From: Aliarcobacter sp.
GTDB lineage: Bacteria > Campylobacterota > Campylobacteria > Campylobacterales > Arcobacteraceae
DNA: 64,000 nt
NCBI GenBank assembly: GCA_028688995.1
Contig: JAQTXB010000010.1
Span: forward strand, 29,948 to 93,947
Direction of reading: 5' to 3'
Positions 61,655 through 64,000 of this stretch are shown here, one piece after another; the stretch's first letter is position 1, and each line of letters begins with the position of its first letter. Both the position numbers and the translations under genes were made by a program. The notes beneath the pieces were generated by a model. The model was not told the origin of the DNA. It did no database searches and worked only from the letters and a program-made list of their open reading frames with translations.

Positions 61655-62116
61655 TTAGATTCCTAAACCACCAATAAATTCTTCTTTATAAATATCTTCT
61701 TTTAATATTGGTTTTTGACCTAAACATGAAGCTATAGTCATCTTATCCAAAATTTGAGCTGTTAAATTTCGTATATTTAAAAAAACTCTTCTAAAATAAC
61801 ATTTATTCTCTTGAGAACATGGTTCATAGCTTGAAACACTAACGCAAGAAATCATTGCAATCATTCCCTCAAAGTGTCTTATAACCTCACCTAATGTTAT
61901 CTCATTTGCATCTTTTGCAAGTGTATAACCACCATATCTTCCGGGAATACTTTTCACCCAACCTGCATTATTCATTTCAAGCATTATATTTTCTAAAAAT
62001 CTTCTTGGAACATCAATGTTTTCAGATAGAATTTTAGTTGAGATTGACTCCCCTTTTAACTCTGCAATTGTGAATAAAGCTCTAAGAGCATAATCTGTCT
62101 TTTTTGATACTTTCAT
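61655..62116 (-). CDS. Rrf2-family transcriptional regulator
   Basis: MKVSKKTDYALRALFTIAEL, RRFLENIMLEMNNAGWVKSIPGRYGGYTLAKDANEITLGEVIRHFEG; Cys pattern C-x8-C-x5-C. Confidence 0.93.
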   Translation of the reverse strand: MKVSKKTDYALRALFTIAELKGESISTKILSENIDVPRRFLENIMLEMNNAGWVKSIPGRYGGYTLAKDANEITLGEVIRHFEGMIAMISCVSVSSYEPCSQENKCYFRRVFLNIRNLTAQILDKMTIASCLGQKPILKEDIYKEEFIGGLGI

Positions 62117-62119
62117 TTA

Positions 62120-62146
62120 ACACCTACTAAATTGGTGATAATTATA
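62120..62146 (+). promoter_or_regulatory. Candidate Rrf2 operator copy 3 (upstream of rrf2)
   Basis: ACACCTACTAAATTGGTGATAATTATA; contains CACC...GGTG dyad. Confidence 0.55.
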
Positions 62147-62424
62147 ATCTATAATTTTTAATTTGTCAAGTAATTTATTTTATATTATTAATAATTTTAA
62201 AAATTTATTTACAAGTTGCAATTTATTTTAAAACATATAAATTTATATATTTAATGTAAAAATAAGTTTAAATATATATATAATCATTAAAAATATTATA
62301 TAAAATCATTAATTATATTTATTTAATTAAAAATTAAGATTATTGATTATTTTATATACACTTTTTTTAATCACAAAAGATTTCTTTATGCAATAATTAT
62401 TTAACGTAAATAAAAGGATTAAAA

Positions 62425-64000
62425 GTGAAAGAGAAACTTGTAGTAATCGGAAATGGTATGAGTGGACTTCGAACCATCGAAGACCTTTTAGAAATAAACA
62501 AAGATAAATATGACATTACTATTTATGGTGAAGAACCTCATGTAAACTATAATAGAATCATGTTATCTTATATACTTTCACAAGAAAAAACTTTTGAAGA
62601 TACAATCATAAATCATTTATCTTGGTATGAACAAAACAATATCACTTTACACAAAGGTGATAAGATTGTATCAATAGATAAAAATAGCAAAACAATCAAA
62701 AGTGACAGTGGAAAAACTGAATCTTACGACAAACTTCTAATAGCAACTGGTTCGACTGCTTTTGTTCCTAAAACAAAAGGAAGTGACCTTGAAAATGTAA
62801 TTGCTTTTAGAACAAAAGCAGATGTTGATGCAATTATTAGCACTATTAGAAAAGATAAAACTGCCGTTGTAGTTGGTGGTGGATTACTTGGACTTGAAGC
62901 TGCTTATGGAATTGCTATGCATGGAATTAAAACTATTTTAGTTCATAGAAGTGGAAGCATACTTTCTCAACAACTTGACTCAACTGGTGGGAAATTACTT
63001 CAAAAAAATCTTGAATCTTATGGAATTGAGTTTAAATTAAACACAACTATCCAAGAGATAAGTGGTGATGGAATTGTTGAAAAAGTGAGTTTCACAGATG
63101 GTTTTAGCGTTGAGTCAAACTTAGTAGTTTTTGCAACGGGAATTATTCCAAACACAGCACTTGCACTTGAAGCAGAACTTGAAACAAAAAAAGGAATTAT
63201 TGTAGATGACTTCCTAAAAACTTCTGATGATTCTATTTTTGCAATCGGAGAGTGTGTTGAACACAATGGAAATACTTATGGTTTAGTTGCCCCACTTTAT
63301 GAACAAGCAAAAGTTTTAGCAAAAGTTCTTGCTGGAAAATCAACAGATGGTTATGAGGGTTCTACTTTATCAACTAGACTTAAAATTTCAGGTGTTGATT
63401 TATTTAGTGCGGGAGATTATTTAGGCGATGTAACAACTGAGGATTTAATTTTACTTGATGAAAAAGTTGGAATCTATAAAAAACTTGTAATCTATGAAAA
63501 CAAAATCATTGGAGTTGTACTTTATGGAGATACAACTGATGCTTCTTGGTATTTAAAACTTCTAAAAGAACATACGGATATTTCAGATTTAAGAGCTAAA
63601 ATCCTATTTGGAAAATCAGCAATATCAGGTGATAGCGGTCATGGTGGAAATGATATAAATTCTATGAGTGATGATGAAGAAGTTTGTGGATGTAATGGAG
63701 TTTGCAAAGGTGATATTGTATCTGCCATCAAAGATAAAGATTTAAAATCCCTAAGTGATGTAAAATCTTGTACAAAAGCTGGAGCTTCTTGTGGTTCATG
63801 TCTTGGATTAGTTGAGCAAATTTTAGTAAATACTTTAGGTGATGAATATAACGCTGTTGAAGAGGGAATTTGTAGCTGTACAACACTTGGACACAAAGAA
63901 ATTAAAAAAGCAGTTGATGATGGTGAATTTGAAACTGTTTATGACGTTTTTAAATCATTAGAGTGGAAAACGCAGGAAGGTTGTTCAAAATGCCGACCAG
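62425..64000 (+). CDS. nirB: NAD(P)H-dependent assimilatory nitrite reductase large subunit, N-terminal part (runs off window edge)
   Basis: GTG start with AAGGATTAAAA upstream; KEKLVVIGNGMSGLRTIEDLL, FAD/NAD domains, BFD-like CGCNGVCKGDIVSAIKDK...CTKAGASCGSCLGLVEQIL. Open at the edge, so not in the ORF track. Confidence 0.93.
   Translation, partial: MKEKLVVIGNGMSGLRTIEDLLEINKDKYDITIYGEEPHVNYNRIMLSYILSQEKTFEDTIINHLSWYEQNNITLHKGDKIVSIDKNSKTIKSDSGKTESYDKLLIATGSTAFVPKTKGSDLENVIAFRTKADVDAIISTIRKDKTAVVVGGGLLGLEAAYGIAMHGIKTILVHRSGSILSQQLDSTGGKLLQKNLESYGIEFKLNTTIQEISGDGIVEKVSFTDGFSVESNLVVFATGIIPNTALALEAELETKKGIIVDDFLKTSDDSIFAIGECVEHNGNTYGLVAPLYEQAKVLAKVLAGKSTDGYEGSTLSTRLKISGVDLFSAGDYLGDVTTEDLILLDEKVGIYKKLVIYENKIIGVVLYGDTTDASWYLKLLKEHTDISDLRAKILFGKSAISGDSGHGGNDINSMSDDEEVCGCNGVCKGDIVSAIKDKDLKSLSDVKSCTKAGASCGSCLGLVEQILVNTLGDEYNAVEEGICSCTTLGHKEIKKAVDDGEFETVYDVFKSLEWKTQEGCSKCRP

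Noticed and set aside
1-64000. CRISPR arrays, tRNA/rRNA genes, IS elements, prophage
   Set aside because: Scanned by eye for regular repeat-spacer patterns, conserved RNA motifs and transposase/integrase-like ORFs; none found. A dedicated tRNAscan/Infernal run would be needed for certainty.

Overview
AT-rich, gene-dense window. Protein flavour suggests a Campylobacterota genome of the Arcobacter/Aliarcobacter/Sulfurimonas type; this is inference from product and motif style, not a search. From left to right it holds: (1) a LapA/BapA-type type I secretion locus on the minus strand, with the adhesin N-terminus cut by the window edge; (2) a signalling block with a THI5/NMT1-like sensor fused to GGDEF, chemoreceptors, a THI5+SBP3+PAS histidine kinase with a divergent OmpR-type regulator, two tandem CetA/CetB-like (split Aer) pairs, a PAS-GGDEF-EAL protein and a double-domain bacteriohemerythrin; (3) a CydA-like/heme-c fusion membrane complex with a thioredoxin-like and a NapH-like Fe-S protein; (4) a zinc locus with ZnuA, a ZevA-ZevB-like fusion and a Fur-family regulator; (5) NhaA, AraC, EamA and SDR genes; (6) two tandem Cache histidine kinases whose kinase halves are almost identical DNA; (7) interleaved nitrate and sulfate assimilation genes (nrtABD, narK, PP2C-kinase, nasA, cysAWT/sbp, Rrf2, nirB) with three EAL genes embedded among them. 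The strongest new signal is a triplicated-repeat operator with identical 9/11/11/11-bp spacing and a -10-like hexamer at the same offset. It occurs upstream of three transcription units in block 2 and appears to define a local regulon of the divergent response regulator. No rRNA, tRNA, CRISPR array or transposase was recognised.
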